Source of the DNA: Amborella trichopoda | Taxonomy: Eukaryota; Streptophyta; Magnoliopsida; Amborellales; Amborellaceae | Assembly: GCF_000471905.2 (NCBI RefSeq) | Contig: NW_006495906.1 | Location: forward strand, 2,152,430-2,216,429 | Direction: 5' to 3' | DNA length: 64,000 nt | Shown here: positions 35,098-45,979 of the stretch, in pieces | Layout: every line of letters starts with the position of its first letter | Numbering within the stretch: position 1 is the first letter of the stretch | Position numbers and translations under genes: made by a program | The notes under the pieces: model-generated | What the model was told of the DNA's origin: nothing | The model's database searches: none | The model's input: only the letters and a program-made list of their open reading frames with translations

Positions 35098-37043
35098 ATA
35101 TGAGCAATGAAAGAGAAGAGCAAAAAAAGGGGCGAAGAAAGAGAGAAGGAAAAGAAGGAAGAAGAAGAAAGAAGGGAAAACATGGATGATGATGAGAAAG
35201 AAGATAGGAAAGAACATGGACGGCGATGAGCTTCTGGCGTTTATGATAGAGGAGGGAGAAAAAAGAGAAAACATGGATGATGATGAGCTTCTGCCATCCA
35301 TGACAAAAGGGTAAGAACAGAGAGAAGACATGGGCGACGATGAGCTTCCACCGTCCATGACGGATGATTAAGAAGAGAGAGAAAACATGGGGGGCAATGA
35401 GCTTTTGCAGTCTATGACGGATGATTAAGAAGAGAGAGAAAATATGGACGGTGATGAGCTTCCATCGTTCATGATAGAGGAATGAGAGAAGAGAGAGAAG
35501 ACATGGACGGCGATGAGCTTCCACTGTCCATGACAAATGATTAAGAAGAGAGAGAAAACATGGATGGCGATGAGCTTTCACCATCCATGACAGAAGAATG
35601 AGAGAAGAGAGTGAAGACATGGATGGCGATGAGCTTCCGTCGTCCATGATAGATGATTAAGAAGAGAGAAAACATGAACGGCAATGAGCATACGCCGTCC
35701 ATGACAGCAGGGAAGACAAGAGAGAGAGAAAACACAAACGGTGATGAGCATCTGTCGTCTATGACAAGGGAGTGAGAGGGAAGAGTAGACATGGGCGACG
35801 ACGAGCTTCCGCCACCCATGACAGAGGATTAGGAAAAGAGAGAGAACATGGACAACGATGAGCATCAGCCGTCCATTACAGAAGGGAAGACAAGGAGACT
35901 TTGACAGAGGCCCGACCCGCCACTCAGGTTAAGGCTCGACTCACTGTTTGTGCCCTTGAAGCAAGAAGACATCATGTCAAGCGATAGGCTCAGCCATGCA
36001 TGAATAGAGAAGAAGGATACAGAGAGCAAAGAGAAAATAGGAAAGAGAGGAAAAAGAAAGGAAAGATAAAGAGAGAAGGAAAGTGGATAAAGAAGATCAA
36101 AGAAGACAAAGGATAGAGAGATATAGACAAGAGGAGAGAGAGAGATGAGAGGAGGAGAGAGAAAGAGAGAGATGAGAGGAGAGAGAGTTTCGCAACTTTG
36201 GAGTTTTGGCCAGAATCTAGAATTTCGGCATCGGATTTTTTAGTCACTTTGTTGGCATCGTGTGTGAAATCCGACCGTTCATCATGTACAGAGTTCAGAC
36301 CAGAGATAGTCATAAACCTTACGCACATGATGGAATTGCTCTCGCGTCAATCCGATGCGCGAGAGCCATTATTTGGCTGCTCGAGCGAGGCATGTTGCTG
36401 CTAATTTTCCTGCAGCTTTCTTCACGGAGCAGCAAGTTCTCGCTAGTTTTTCTCCTTGTTCAGGCGTCGTCATGCGGTGTGCCATAAATGGAAATGCTTG
36501 TCTTAACGAGACGAACACGGTCACAAAATTTGAGTACGATTCAACTCGGGACGAATGAGATATGGATTCTGAAAGTCACAACCCGAGACTATAAAAACAA
36601 TCACCTTTAATGGTGATTTGGTACAGGGAGGATGCACACGAATAGTGTGCAGCCTACCTCTTTTTGGTCTTTTATCCATAACTTTGTCCTGGAGTGCCCT
36701 ATTAAGCTGAAACTTGACCTAAAGGAGTTTTCAACTGTGTCGGATCCAATGGTGATGATTCCACAGCAATTTGATGCACCAAAAATAGAGCTCTTGTTAC
36801 GGGATCCGTTTCAGGGTGCTACAAACTGATTTTTTTGAAATTATTTCTTTGTATGCATTGCCTTAGGCATGTCGGATTGAGACGAAACTTAGCAGGTGGC
36901 CTTTTGGAGTCCTTAGGACGATTATGACTCGTTCTGGGGAAATTATGAGATTATCGAGAATTCCACTGTAATGCAGGCTTTATTGACCGGCTTCCTCTTT
37001 ATTCCGCATCAGGGACCCAAGGTGCTGAAAAATGTCTTCAAAC
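35098..37043 (-). repeat. Tat-type Gypsy LTR, copy D (3' part missing)
   Basis: Starts inside the purine-rich part (gagcaatgaaagagaag, as at 19,873) and runs through the minisatellite, the 'gaccgttcatcatgtac' block and a single copy of the 5' segment to CTTCAAAC at 37,043. I take it as the 5' LTR remnant of element 1. The TATA/leader part and primer site are absent. Confidence 0.65.
35195..35885. repeat. ~57-bp minisatellite in LTR copy D (12 units)
   Basis: Twelve clear units, for example 'ggcgatgagcttccaccgtccatgacggatga' plus a purine half. The 'gatgagc' core recurs from ~35,225 to ~35,855 at a mean spacing of 57 bp. Confidence 0.88.
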
Positions 37044-37640
37044 TGTGTGTATGCATTCTCGACTCAACTCGACTATACTGGAGGAAGTTAGAGTGGTGAT
37101 CCGAGGGTTAGAACTCTTGGGTTCGCTTGGGACCGCGTGTTTGTCGCAGACGGGAGTAACTGCATGGCGCAAGTAACGATTAGAGAGGAAGAGAGAGAGA
37201 GAGCTTGGGGCGTAGCCTCGTTTAAGAAAGAAAGGGAATGAGACCATGTACTCAAGGATATTTTCTCTCTCTTAAAATTTTTCTCTCTCCTCTCGACGGG
37301 ATTAAAGATTTAGAAGTAAAAGACTACTGAAAACAAGCATGATGCCTCTATTTTAGTAATTGATAATCCGTCCTTTTCGAATTGACCTAAGCTTGTTTAT
37401 ATAGAGAATTCACCAAACATGGGTGAATTCTCAAAAATAAACTTAATTACAATTAAAAGAATGTAGAACAAAATCCTGAAATTAGGTAAAATGACCAAAA
37501 CACCCCTAAAAACTTTTGTGCTAATGACAAAACCATCCTTCTCTAAGTGGCTTTCCTCCATTGCCAGATCTTGGAAGCTTTTCAAGAAAATTATAGCGAT
37601 GGTTCAGACAATTTGCCATTGTATCTTCAATGTTCATTCG
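37044..37640 (-). repeat. Diverged LTR-like fragment next to copy D
   Basis: A GA/CT-rich stretch (37,180-37,300), 'gtttatatagagaattc' and 'aacatgggtgaattctc' followed by 'aattaaaagaa' appear in the same order as at 20,920-21,130 in copy A. Probably a second, more distant LTR of the same kind on the minus strand. No coding. Confidence 0.4.
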
Positions 37641-38039
37641 ATTCTAGGCATTTTGACGCCCTTTAATTGTGCTGCGACCGAATTTTTCCACTGGGTGATA
37701 GTCCGGCTAGACTTTTTTCTTTTTTTCATTGCAAATCACCTAACATTTTAATCAAAATATATATATTTTTTTTGTTTTTTGTTGGTTTTTTTTTTTTCAA
37801 AATCATCTTTTTTTTATCAAGACCCAAACATTGTTTTCATTTTAATTTTCCAATGCTCGTAAAATTCAACTTTAAAAACTGAAATTAATAGTAGAAAAAT
37901 ATTTGGACTACAAGGGTGTGCCATATGGAATAAAGCTGGAAATTAAATGAAGAGATTTTAAATTTAAATTCTGATCACCTTTCCCTTGAATTTTGTTTCT
38001 GACCTGCTAGTTTAAATTTCCCCACTAACTTCTTTGGCA
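37641..38039. other. Intergenic, no gene seen
   Basis: T-rich, with runs near 37,765-37,815. Nothing recognised. Confidence 0.5.
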
Positions 38040-38725
38040 ACCTGTGATCTTCTTATCTCTTTTTGGCAATCTGGACTCTCCAATGTCTATCTTTGGCAAT
38101 TTCTACTGTATCTTTGGCAACCTATGCTCTGAGGGTTATAGGCCCACATGCTTCCGCTTCCCAACCTGGGGTGTTGTTTCATAACCTGGGCTCTTTTTCA
38201 CAGCCTGTGCCCTCTCTCTTTGACAGCCTGGGCTTTCCACACCAATACCTATCTCTTTTTCTTTCTCTTTGTTTTTTTTCAAAGCCTTTTTTTTTTCACA
38301 ACCTCGGCTCCGATACCATGTTGAAATTTTAATGGATGAAGCTCTAATACGATTATTAGTTTTTATGGATGTTCTGATAATTGAAAGAACCCAAGGTTAC
38401 GCACTAATTATTGATAATTGAAAGAACACACTTAAGGGAGAAAACAAGTACACAAGGAGAGAAAGACAAAGTTGCACACACTAGTTGCCTCCATAAGTTG
38501 TTTATATCTACAACCGTAGGCACACATCATTCCAATACATGAGGCCATATATATCGGCATTTACAACAAAATTACCCACTATCAATGTGTTGGATAGCTA
38601 TCAATTACTTAAGTGGAGAGAAAAATAACTTTCCACTATTTTAACTACCCATACATTCCACTTTTACATAGAGAGATAGAGATACCTTCCCACTACACCA
38701 CTACTTTTTTGCATGATCTTTAACA
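38040..38725 (-). mobile_element. 5' end of a minus-strand Copia-like element (LTR, primer site, leader)
   Basis: The LTR is 38,319-38,725 (407 bp) and begins and ends with inverted TGTT...AACA. Immediately inside it, plus-strand 'cggctccgatacca' (38,305-38,318) is the complement of a TGGTATCGGAGCC primer site for initiator tRNA-Met, as in plant Copia. The leader (38,040-38,304) is made of loose repeats of 'ggcaacctgggctctttttc'. The body and other LTR are absent to the left. Fossil. Confidence 0.75.
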
Positions 38726-38728
38726 CCA

Positions 38729-39290
38729 TATACTTACGTCCCTCTATCTTGGGTTTTTATCTAGTAATTCTAGAAAAACATGGAAAGTAACGTCACTCCC
38801 TCTAAATACTATGAAATTGGGATAATTGAGACGGATCAGCAAAAGATGGAGCAAACTGTTTTTTTTTTTAAAAAAAAGAAGTACCAAAAAATCACATTGC
38901 CCAATTCAGCAACACCGCATACTTTCGGAAATTTTTATGTAGCACATCATAAACTGCCAGATTCTGCATAATGGAGATTCCAAGGTGTTTTTCCTCAATC
39001 CTGATGCTACTTTTTTGTTGGGGTCTTTGTAGAGCTTTCCAGGCTAAAGAACTTGCAAACTTTGGACTTATCGTTGAATTCATTTGAAGGCGCAATGCCA
39101 GTGGAGATAGGTTTGCTCTTCTCCCTTCAGATGCTTCATTTATCTTCGAATCAGCTAGGAAGCCTACCTTCTTCTTTGGCCAACCTTTCCCAACTTGAGG
39201 TGCTCGATTTAGGTGACAATGAGTTCAATGGAACAATTCCTCCTTTCTTGGGTACTCTTTTTCTTTTAAACTAACTTCTATAGGTTTTGT
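38729..39290 (+). pseudogene. Fragment of an LRR receptor-like protein gene (copy 1)
   Basis: A splice-acceptor-like 'tctttgtag' near 39,024-39,032 opens a frame of about 80 codons with three leucine-rich repeats of plant extracellular type (LQTLDLSLNSFEGAMPVEIG; LQMLHLSSNQLGSLPSSLAN; LEVLDLGDNEFNGTIPPFLG), ending at a stop near 39,272. The ~300 bp upstream (intron) and this exon match 46,818-47,350, in coding and non-coding parts alike, so the two are tandem duplicates of one gene segment. After 'cttgggtactct' the match ends. There is no signal peptide, remaining LRRs or membrane segment, so this copy is a stump. Its frame is cleaner than copy 2 over the shared part. Confidence 0.75.
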
Positions 39291-40022
39291 ATAGGGACAG
39301 CTAAGATCATGCAGTCAATTCAAAGGTTCATTATTAACAGCTCATACTTTCAAATTTTTACCAAACTGCTTGTGAATTGGGCTCCTAATGGTCCCGGTCA
39401 GAATTTTGGGCCATTTCAGGGCTCGTTTTGGGGAAGAAAAAAAAAAAAAAGATTTCCGCCCTAGTTTGGTTCAAGAAAGTGATGCCCTTTTCCGAGCTGG
39501 GCTGGGCTTTCAAAGGTGAGCCTGAAAATGGCCGAAAAGTTTATCACTATTTGCTGGCTGGCCCAGCCCGAAATGCCCCGTAAAGCCCAAAAATTCTCTC
39601 CTCTCTCTAGGAACAAGAGAAGTAGGCCTCTCTCTTTCTCACACACTCTCTCTTGCATCTCTCTCTCCCTGTTGCTCCTCCCTTCTATCTCTCTTTGTGG
39701 GAACAAGAGGAGTGGGGTCACTCTGTATGTGTTTGCGCGGGAACAAGAGAAGTGGGTGTGGGTATGAAGTAAAACCCAAGGTATCACCTGTAAACATTAA
39801 CAAAATAAACCCATGCTCGCAGCCACGGCTCATAAGTTCACCTTAGAAACACTAAGAGAGAGAGAGAGGAACATAAAACCTCAAAATAAAACAATAAGTA
39901 GTTATCACTAGAGTGAGGGGAAACCCATAATCATAAAAAATCACTAGAGCGTGGGGAAACAAAGTCATCTTCATAAGCACACCAAAATGTAGGAGAGAGA
40001 GAAGAATGTAAACCCATGTTTA
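39291..40022. other. Intergenic between RLP fragment and Copia element
   Basis: Contains an A-run (39,436-39,451), CT-rich stretches near 39,597-39,700 with repeated 'gggaacaagag(a/g)agt' words, and AG-rich sequence. No gene seen. Confidence 0.5.
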
Positions 40023-40700
40023 TGTTGAGAAATCGGAAAAACCCTATCACCCCTTTTGGAGCAATCGAGATATCTCAAATCCTACTAGATGTGGTGAGTG
40101 CTCCACTACAATGATTTCAACACTCAAATAATATGCCCAAGATGCAATAACAAGTGCAATATAATTGGGAAAAAATGTAAAACTAATAAAACAAGTAATA
40201 TGGAAAGTTATCAAAGCACAACATAAATGAAAAAGAGAGGGACACGCACATATATGTGGTTCACCCAAGATGGGCTACATCCACGGGCAAGACGGCAAAG
40301 GTGTATTCACTATTAAGAGGAAACATTACAAAATTGGGGTTATGCAGCGTTACCTCACACAATTTCAAGGAATTCTCAAACGAAGAACTTCCTATAATAA
40401 AACCACCTACAATGGATTCCTTTCTTCGACTCACCGATGTCACGAAGAAATGCCTAAAAAACGACCTAAGATGAGTCCCAAATGGTGGGTGTTACGGTTT
40501 TGTTGCAAAAACCCCCAATTTTCAACCCCAAGCTTCTCTCTCTACAAGGTTTCCTTCCTTCCCCCATTCACCAACGTTTTTCTCTCTATATATATAACCC
40601 TTTCAAAAGGCCTTTACTAAAAGGCATATATTATTGACTCGAATACCCTTTATCAGCAGGGTGAATACCATAGGGATTGATTTTGCATTACACCCCAACA
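40023..40700 (-). repeat. 3' LTR of the Tork-like element
   Basis: 678 bp, tgttgagaaatcgg...ccccaaca. TATA-like 'ctatatatataacc' near 40,587 is better read on the minus strand (tatatatatag). Confidence 0.92.
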
Positions 40701-40712
40701 ATCTCCACTTTG
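40701..40712 (-). other. Polypurine tract of the Tork-like element
   Basis: Minus-strand aaagtggagat directly before the 3' LTR. Confidence 0.7.
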
Positions 40713-40960
40713 ATGCAAAATCACATCCATGCCTTACCAACCCCTTAGAATGCCCTTTATCAAAAGGGTGAATACCATAGCGGTTGATTTAGCATCACAC
40801 TCTAACAATCTCCACCTTGATGCAAAATCACATCCGTGCCTTGCCAACCCCTCACTTCTTTCCTTTCTTGAAGCCTAGAGAGGTTAGACTCTATTCTAAC
40901 TTCTCTACTTGGATGAGTTTTGTAAGCATATCCGCAAGGTTATCTTCCCAATTGAACTCT

Positions 40961-41605
40961 TCAATCTTCAACAACTTGATGGATATAATGATATTGGACC
41001 AATATGTGCCTTGACCTCTTGTGGTGAACCGGGTTCTTGGCCAAATAGATGACACTCATATTGTCACAAAACATTTCCATGAGGTTGCATGCAATGCCCA
41101 TCTCACCCATCAAATCTTGAAGCCACACGAGTTCTTTTGATGCCTTTGTTGCCACCATGTACTCGGCTTCGGTAGTTAATAATGCTACCGTATCTTGGAG
41201 CATTGATATCCAACTTACCCTATTTGTAAACTGAAAGACCAATGTGGTAGTCGACCTACCTCTATGAAGATCACCGACAAAATTCGCATCCAGAAAACCT
41301 TACATTGGAATTGAGTCCTTACCAATTGTAATTGCATAATTAGTTGTACCTCTCAAGTACCGAAGCACCCATTTTGTTGCGTCCCAATGAACTTTTCGGA
41401 GGTTTGCCATAAACCGACTTAGAACACCAACCACATACACGGTATCCGGTCTTGTACATACCATGTCAAACATTAGACTTTCAATCGCATTTGCATAAGG
41501 AACTTTAGCCATGCTTCTTCTTTCTTCTTCCGTCTTCAAACTTTGCATTGAAGACAATTTGAAGTGAGGCGCTAAGGGTGTCTTCACCGGCTTTGCATTT
41601 TTCAT
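40961..41605 (-). pseudogene. Copia RNase H region
   Basis: Minus-strand segments contain TRPDTVYVVGVLSRFM, HWDATKWVLRYLRGT and TEAEYMVATKASKELVWL, the RNase H end of Copia pol, and HILVQYHYIHQVVED close to the end. Fossil; broken. Confidence 0.85.
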
Positions 41606-41720
41606 GTCAAATGTTTAAAGCACCCTTTCTATGTAACCCTTTTGATATAATACAAAATTCCATTTTGTTTGTCCCTTTTAATTTCAATCCCAAGGATTTG
41701 CCTCGCCAGCCCGAGATCCT

Positions 41721-42790
41721 TCATCTCAAATCTTTGCTCAAAGAAGTCTTGAGCTTATCAATTTTTGCCTTATCTTTGCACACCAAAAGCATGTCATCCA
41801 CATATAAGACTAAAATCAAGTATGTACCATTATCAAAGAACTTTAAATAGATGCAATGGTCATACTCACTTCTTGTGTACCCAAGGCTCATAATGAACAT
41901 ATCAAATGTTCTATACCATTGTCTTGATGCTTGTTGGAGCCCATACAAGGACTTCTTCAATTTGCACACAAGCCCTTCTTTGTGAAGCCTTCTGGTTGTT
42001 GCATGTACACTTCCTCTTCAAGTTCTCCAAGCAAAAATGTTGTCCTCACATCCATTTGCTCAAGCTCTAAATCCTGCATAGCAACTAACCTAAGCACCAA
42101 GCGAATTGAGACCAACTTGACAACCGATGCAAAATTTTCATCAAAGTCAATCCCTTCTTTTTGTGACAAGCCTTTTGCCACCAATCTCGCCCTATATCTT
42201 TCAAGCTTGCCATCAAGCATTTTTTTTATTTTGAAAACTTATTTACTACCAACGGCCTTTCTACCTTTTGGTAACTCTACCAAATCTCAAGTCTTGTTTC
42301 TTTTATGGGAAAATATCTCATCTTTCATAGCTCTTTTCCAATGCTCAGCACCATTGCTATCAATGACCTCATGGAATGATGTTGGCTATTCATTTTCGGC
42401 TATCAATGCATCCAAAGTATTTGGACCCACATAATCTTTGTGCCACCCAAGTGTACGAGTTTATGTAGTAGAGCGCCTTTGTGTCAAATGCACAACTTCA
42501 TCATGATGGCCATGTGGTTCTTCATCTTGAATTTCTAGCTATTCATGGTCTTCACTATAATCAATGTGTATATTCGCATAAGGCATAGTTGTACTCGGTT
42601 GAAGTATTTCGGGATTGCTTTGAAATTCTTGGCTCTCTTGTTGCACTTCTTGACCATTGTCCTTCATCATCATCCCTTTTGCCAATACTTTGGATTCATA
42701 AAAATGCACATCACGACTAAGGATTATTTTTCGGGTACTTGGATTCAATAACCCGTACCCCTTCACACATTTGTTATAACTCACAAAGAT
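41721..42790 (-). pseudogene. Copia reverse transcriptase region
   Basis: Contains ARLVAKGLSQKEGIDF, LEQMDVRTTFLLGELEEEV, KSLYGLQQASRQWY and LVLYVDDMLLV (the YVDD catalytic motif) in Copia order, preceded by an inter-domain stretch with KMIVLSRDV-like sequence near 42,720. Fossil; broken. Confidence 0.88.
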
Positions 42791-43035
42791 TCACTTCTTT
42801 GACCTTGGATCCAACTTGTTTCTTTGGCAACTTGGAACAACTACATATGCATCACAACCAATAATTTTTAAATCAATGTAGTCATTTGGAGTTCCAGACC
42901 ATACTTCATTAGGAGTTTTGCTTCCCAATGCTATCGAAGGTGATCGGTTGATAAGATAACAAGCCATTGATACGGCTTCCGCCCATAATTCTTATTTTAG
43001 GCTAGCATTGCTTAAAATGCACCTCGCACGCTCCA

Positions 43036-43620
43036 TCAAATGCGAGTAATCCTCTTAGTCACACCATTTTGTTGAGGATTGTAAGAATTTGTGTAATGCC
43101 TCGTAATTCCTTCGGCCTTGCAAAAATTTCCAAACTCTTTTGATACAAACTCCCCACCATTATCAATTAGAAAAACTTTGATGTGATGCCTCGTGGATTT
43201 CTCAACTTCGGCTTTAAAATTCTTAAATGCACCAAACACATCATTTTCTGACTTGAGAGTTTTGATCCATGCCTTTCTTGAGAAGTCATCAACATATGAA
43301 ACAAACTATGATGCACCACCATAAGATGTAGTTGGTGAATGGCCCCATACATCTGAGTCAATGTAATCAAGCTTGCGCTTACTTGTATGTTTCCCGGCCT
43401 TGAAAGGTTGTCTATGTTGCTTCCCATAGACACAATGCTCATAAAATTTGGATCCATCAACTTTAAGTATAGGAATAAAATTCCTCTTCATCAAGACCTT
43501 CATACCCTTATCACTCATAGGCCCCAATCTTCTATGCCATAGGGGAAATGGAACTTCCTCACATTCAACTACAGAATTCACTTCATCATTTGTTATTGTA
43601 CTTCCCAATAGCTTGTACAA
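43036..43620 (-). pseudogene. Copia GAG-pre-integrase and integrase region
   Basis: LWHRRLGPMSDKGMKVL near 43,490-43,540 is the pre-integrase HHCC part. DSDVWGHSP and FLIDNGGEFVS mark the integrase core, and HYTNSYNPQQNGV follows. Fossil; broken. Confidence 0.85.
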
Positions 43621-43635
43621 GATCCCAACTAAGAC

Positions 43636-44343
43636 TCATTTCATCACAATTAGATCCCCTTTTGATAATTTGATTACTCCATCTTGACAGGTAAACTTAT
43701 AACCTTTGAAATCTAGAGAAGAGAGGGAAATCAAGCTCTTTTTCAATTCCAGCACATGCCTAACATCCTTAATTGCTCGAATAGACCCATGAAACATCTT
43801 TAGGAGAACCAAACTTATTCCAACCACCTTGTTAGTGGAATTATTACCCATGGACACCGATCCTTCTTCACATGACTCATATGAGTCAAACCATGATCTA
43901 TGGAGGCACATGTGATGGGTGGCTCCACTATCAAGTATCCAATTTTGATAGAACATTGAATTATATGCCACTATCAATACTTTATCTTCAATGAACCCGG
44001 ATGTAAACCCTTCAAATTGATTTTCTTCATTCTTAGATTCACTTGGCCTTTCACTTCTCGTATTAGGAGCTCTGAAAGAATTCACTTCATTTCTCTTAAA
44101 ACAATTATTCGTTATATGACCGGGCTTTCCACAATGCCAACACACATTCTTGTTATTGGGCCCTCTAGATTTTGATCGAAATCTTGACTTACATCTTGAA
44201 GGATTACTCGACGAATCACCTCGTTCACTCGATCGACCTCTTGCCACAAGAGCTTCCGTCTTTGATTGTATCGAAATTCCCAAAGATGCTTTTTTTTTTA
44301 AGTTCATCAGCAAGTAGGGCACTACACACCGAGCCCAAATCAA
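43636..44343 (-). pseudogene. Copia zinc knuckle and protease region
   Basis: One open segment with CWHCGKPGHITNNC (CCHC knuckle, near 44,095-44,136) and WILDSGATHHMC (Asp protease active site DSGA, near 43,907-43,942). Confidence 0.88.
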
Positions 44344-44870
44344 GAGAATCCTCTTTACTATAAGTTAATGCAGCAACTAGCTTATCATAGGATTCTAACA
44401 ATGAACAAAGCAAGGTATCCGCTTCATCCATTCTCTCACTAATACTCTCAAGTTGACAAATGAGGATATTAAACTCATTCAAGAGTTGCGATACATTTGC
44501 ACCTTCTTTCATTCTCAAGGTATACAATTTTCTCTTTAAGAAAATTCGGTTTGTGGGAGATTTTGTTTGATACAAACTTTCCAATTTTTCCAATAAATCC
44601 TTTGCCATCTATTCATCAACAATATTAAACAAAATTTCATCTGCTAAACACAAGCAAATAGTGGCCTGTGCCTTCATATCGAGTTCGTCCCAATCATCAT
44701 CGGTCATATTTACTGGTTTATTATATTTTCCAAGTAATACTTTGTGTTGCCCTTGTTGTACCAATAAATCTTGTATTTTTAATTTCTAAATTTCAAAATT
44801 ATCTTTCCCATTAAACTTCTCCACCTCAAACTTGTGAGATGTCATTTTCCCAAAAAATACCACACTAATT
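44225..44870 (-). pseudogene. Copia gag region
   Basis: ESLYQTKSPTNRIFLKRKLY and the following segment match the UBN2/gag region of Tnt1-like elements, which is why I place it in the Tork lineage. Fossil; broken. Confidence 0.8.
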
Positions 44871-44877
44871 CTTTAAG

Positions 44878-44890
44878 CTCTGATACCACT
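44878..44890 (-). other. Primer-binding site of the Tork-like element
   Basis: Plus-strand gctctgatacca, complement of TGGTATCAGAGC for initiator tRNA-Met, next to the 5' LTR. Confidence 0.88.
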
Positions 44891-45571
44891 TGTTGAGAAA
44901 TCGGAAAAACCCTATCACCCCTTTTTGAGCAAATCGGGATATCTCAAATCCCACTAGATGTGGTGAGTGGTCCACTACAATGATTTCAACACTCAAATAA
45001 CATTCTCAAGATGCAGTAACAAGTGCATTATAATTGGGAAAAAATGTAAAACCAATAGAACAATTATTATGGAAAATTATCAAAGCACAACACAAATGAA
45101 AAAGAGAGGAACACGCACATATACGTGGTTCATCCAAGATGGGCTACGTCCACGGGCAAGATTGGCAAAGGAGTATTCCCTATCAAGAGGAAAAATTACA
45201 AGATTGGCGTTATATAGAGTTACCTCACACAATTTCAACGAATGCTCAAACGAAGTACTTCTTACCATAAAACCACCTACAATGGACTCTTTTTTTTTTG
45301 ACTCACCGATGTTACGAAGAAATGCCCAAAAAACAGCCCAAGATGCGCTCCAAATGGTGGTGCTAGAGTTTTGTTGCAAAAACCCCCAATTTCCAACCCC
45401 AAATTTTTCTCTCTACAAGGTTTCCTTCTTTTCCCCGTTCACCCACATTTTTTTCTCTCTCTATATAACTCTTTCAAAAGGCCTTTAATAAAAGGAATAT
45501 ATTATTGACTAGAATAACCTTTAACAAAAGGGTAAATACCATAGGGGTTAATTTAGTATCACATCCCAACA
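44891..45571 (-). repeat. 5' LTR of the Tork-like element
   Basis: 681 bp, tgttgagaaatcgg...atcccaaca; partner of 40,023-40,700. Confidence 0.92.
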
Positions 45572-45724
45572 ATTTATAAGCCCTACAAACAAAAGCTAGA
45601 GATGAACAAAAATAACTTTTTGTTCGTTTTGCATATATAAACATTTGATTTGAGAGAGGAAAACAAACCCATGATTCAAACTCATATAGAGACTCTAGAG
45701 AGAGAAGAAGACTAACCCATATTC

Positions 45725-45979
45725 CTAATTCAACCAAAGACCAGTAATTTTAGAGAGAGAGAGACCAGTGGTATCCATGGCAAGCTTGCCATTACAGAAC
45801 TGCCCAGCAGGATAATGGTCCACAAAGTTTAGGGGGAAATTGGGCTTCAGGAGAGTGTAGAGACCATTGTTATTCCCATTATCAGCAGGTGAGTCTTTAG
45901 ATATAATCATAGCCAGTAATGGCTGCCCATGTCCCAAAGAGTGTCCTTGAAAGATCAAACCCACCATTCTCTCCCTCAA
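45725..45979 (-). pseudogene. GDSL esterase/lipase exon fragment
   Basis: The minus-strand 84-codon frame carries a decayed GDSL block I (KDSPADNGNNNGLYTLLKPN, usual FGDSxxDxGNNNxLxTxxKxN) and the next family landmark FCNGKLAMDTTG (usual RFCNGxLxxDxxA). In intact plant GDSL enzymes the block I Ser is the nucleophile; here Ser survives but Phe-Gly before it reads Ser-Lys. Only the beginning of a ~350-residue enzyme is present; later blocks with Gly, Asn and the Asp-His pair are absent. The frame ends in unrelated sequence. A stray exon 1 fragment, possibly from a transposon-captured gene or local duplication. I see no terminal inverted repeats around it. Confidence 0.65.

Larger units (their letters stand above)
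21888..37043 (-). mobile_element. Element 1: minus-strand Tat-type Gypsy fossil with antisense additional ORF
   Basis: Order on the minus strand: 5' LTR remnant (35,098-37,043), gag/protease remnant (34,960-33,032), then an opposite-strand gene and its promoter (32,860-26,930), a non-coding stretch, and the 3' LTR (21,888-25,343). RT, RNase H and integrase are not present, nor is a primer site. Protease phrases and LTR type place it in the Tat lineage. An antisense extra ORF between pol and the 3' LTR is known from Tat-lineage Grande, RIRE2 and Retand. The two LTRs differ by about 20-25% by eye, and no target duplication was found, so it is old, or the LTRs come from two related insertions. 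Heavily broken. Confidence 0.6.
40023..45571 (-). mobile_element. Copia element, Tork (Tnt1-like) type, nearly complete
   Basis: 5,549 bp, minus strand. LTRs at 40,023-40,700 and 44,891-45,571, primer site beside the right LTR, polypurine tract (aaagtggagat on minus) beside the left LTR. Gag, zinc knuckle, protease, integrase, RT and RNase H are all recognisable in Copia order (integrase before RT). Flanks are gttta and attta, a likely 5-bp duplication with one change. LTRs differ by about 8-10% by eye, which suggests several million years. It has all parts but is broken by several lesions (roughly six to eight). Confidence 0.92.

Noticed and set aside
35092-35865. Ser/Leu-rich minus-strand frames over the LTR minisatellite
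   Set aside because: The frames arise because the ~57-bp unit is a multiple of three; they are low-complexity repeats in an LTR, and the same applies near 20,078-20,413 and 22,628-23,163.
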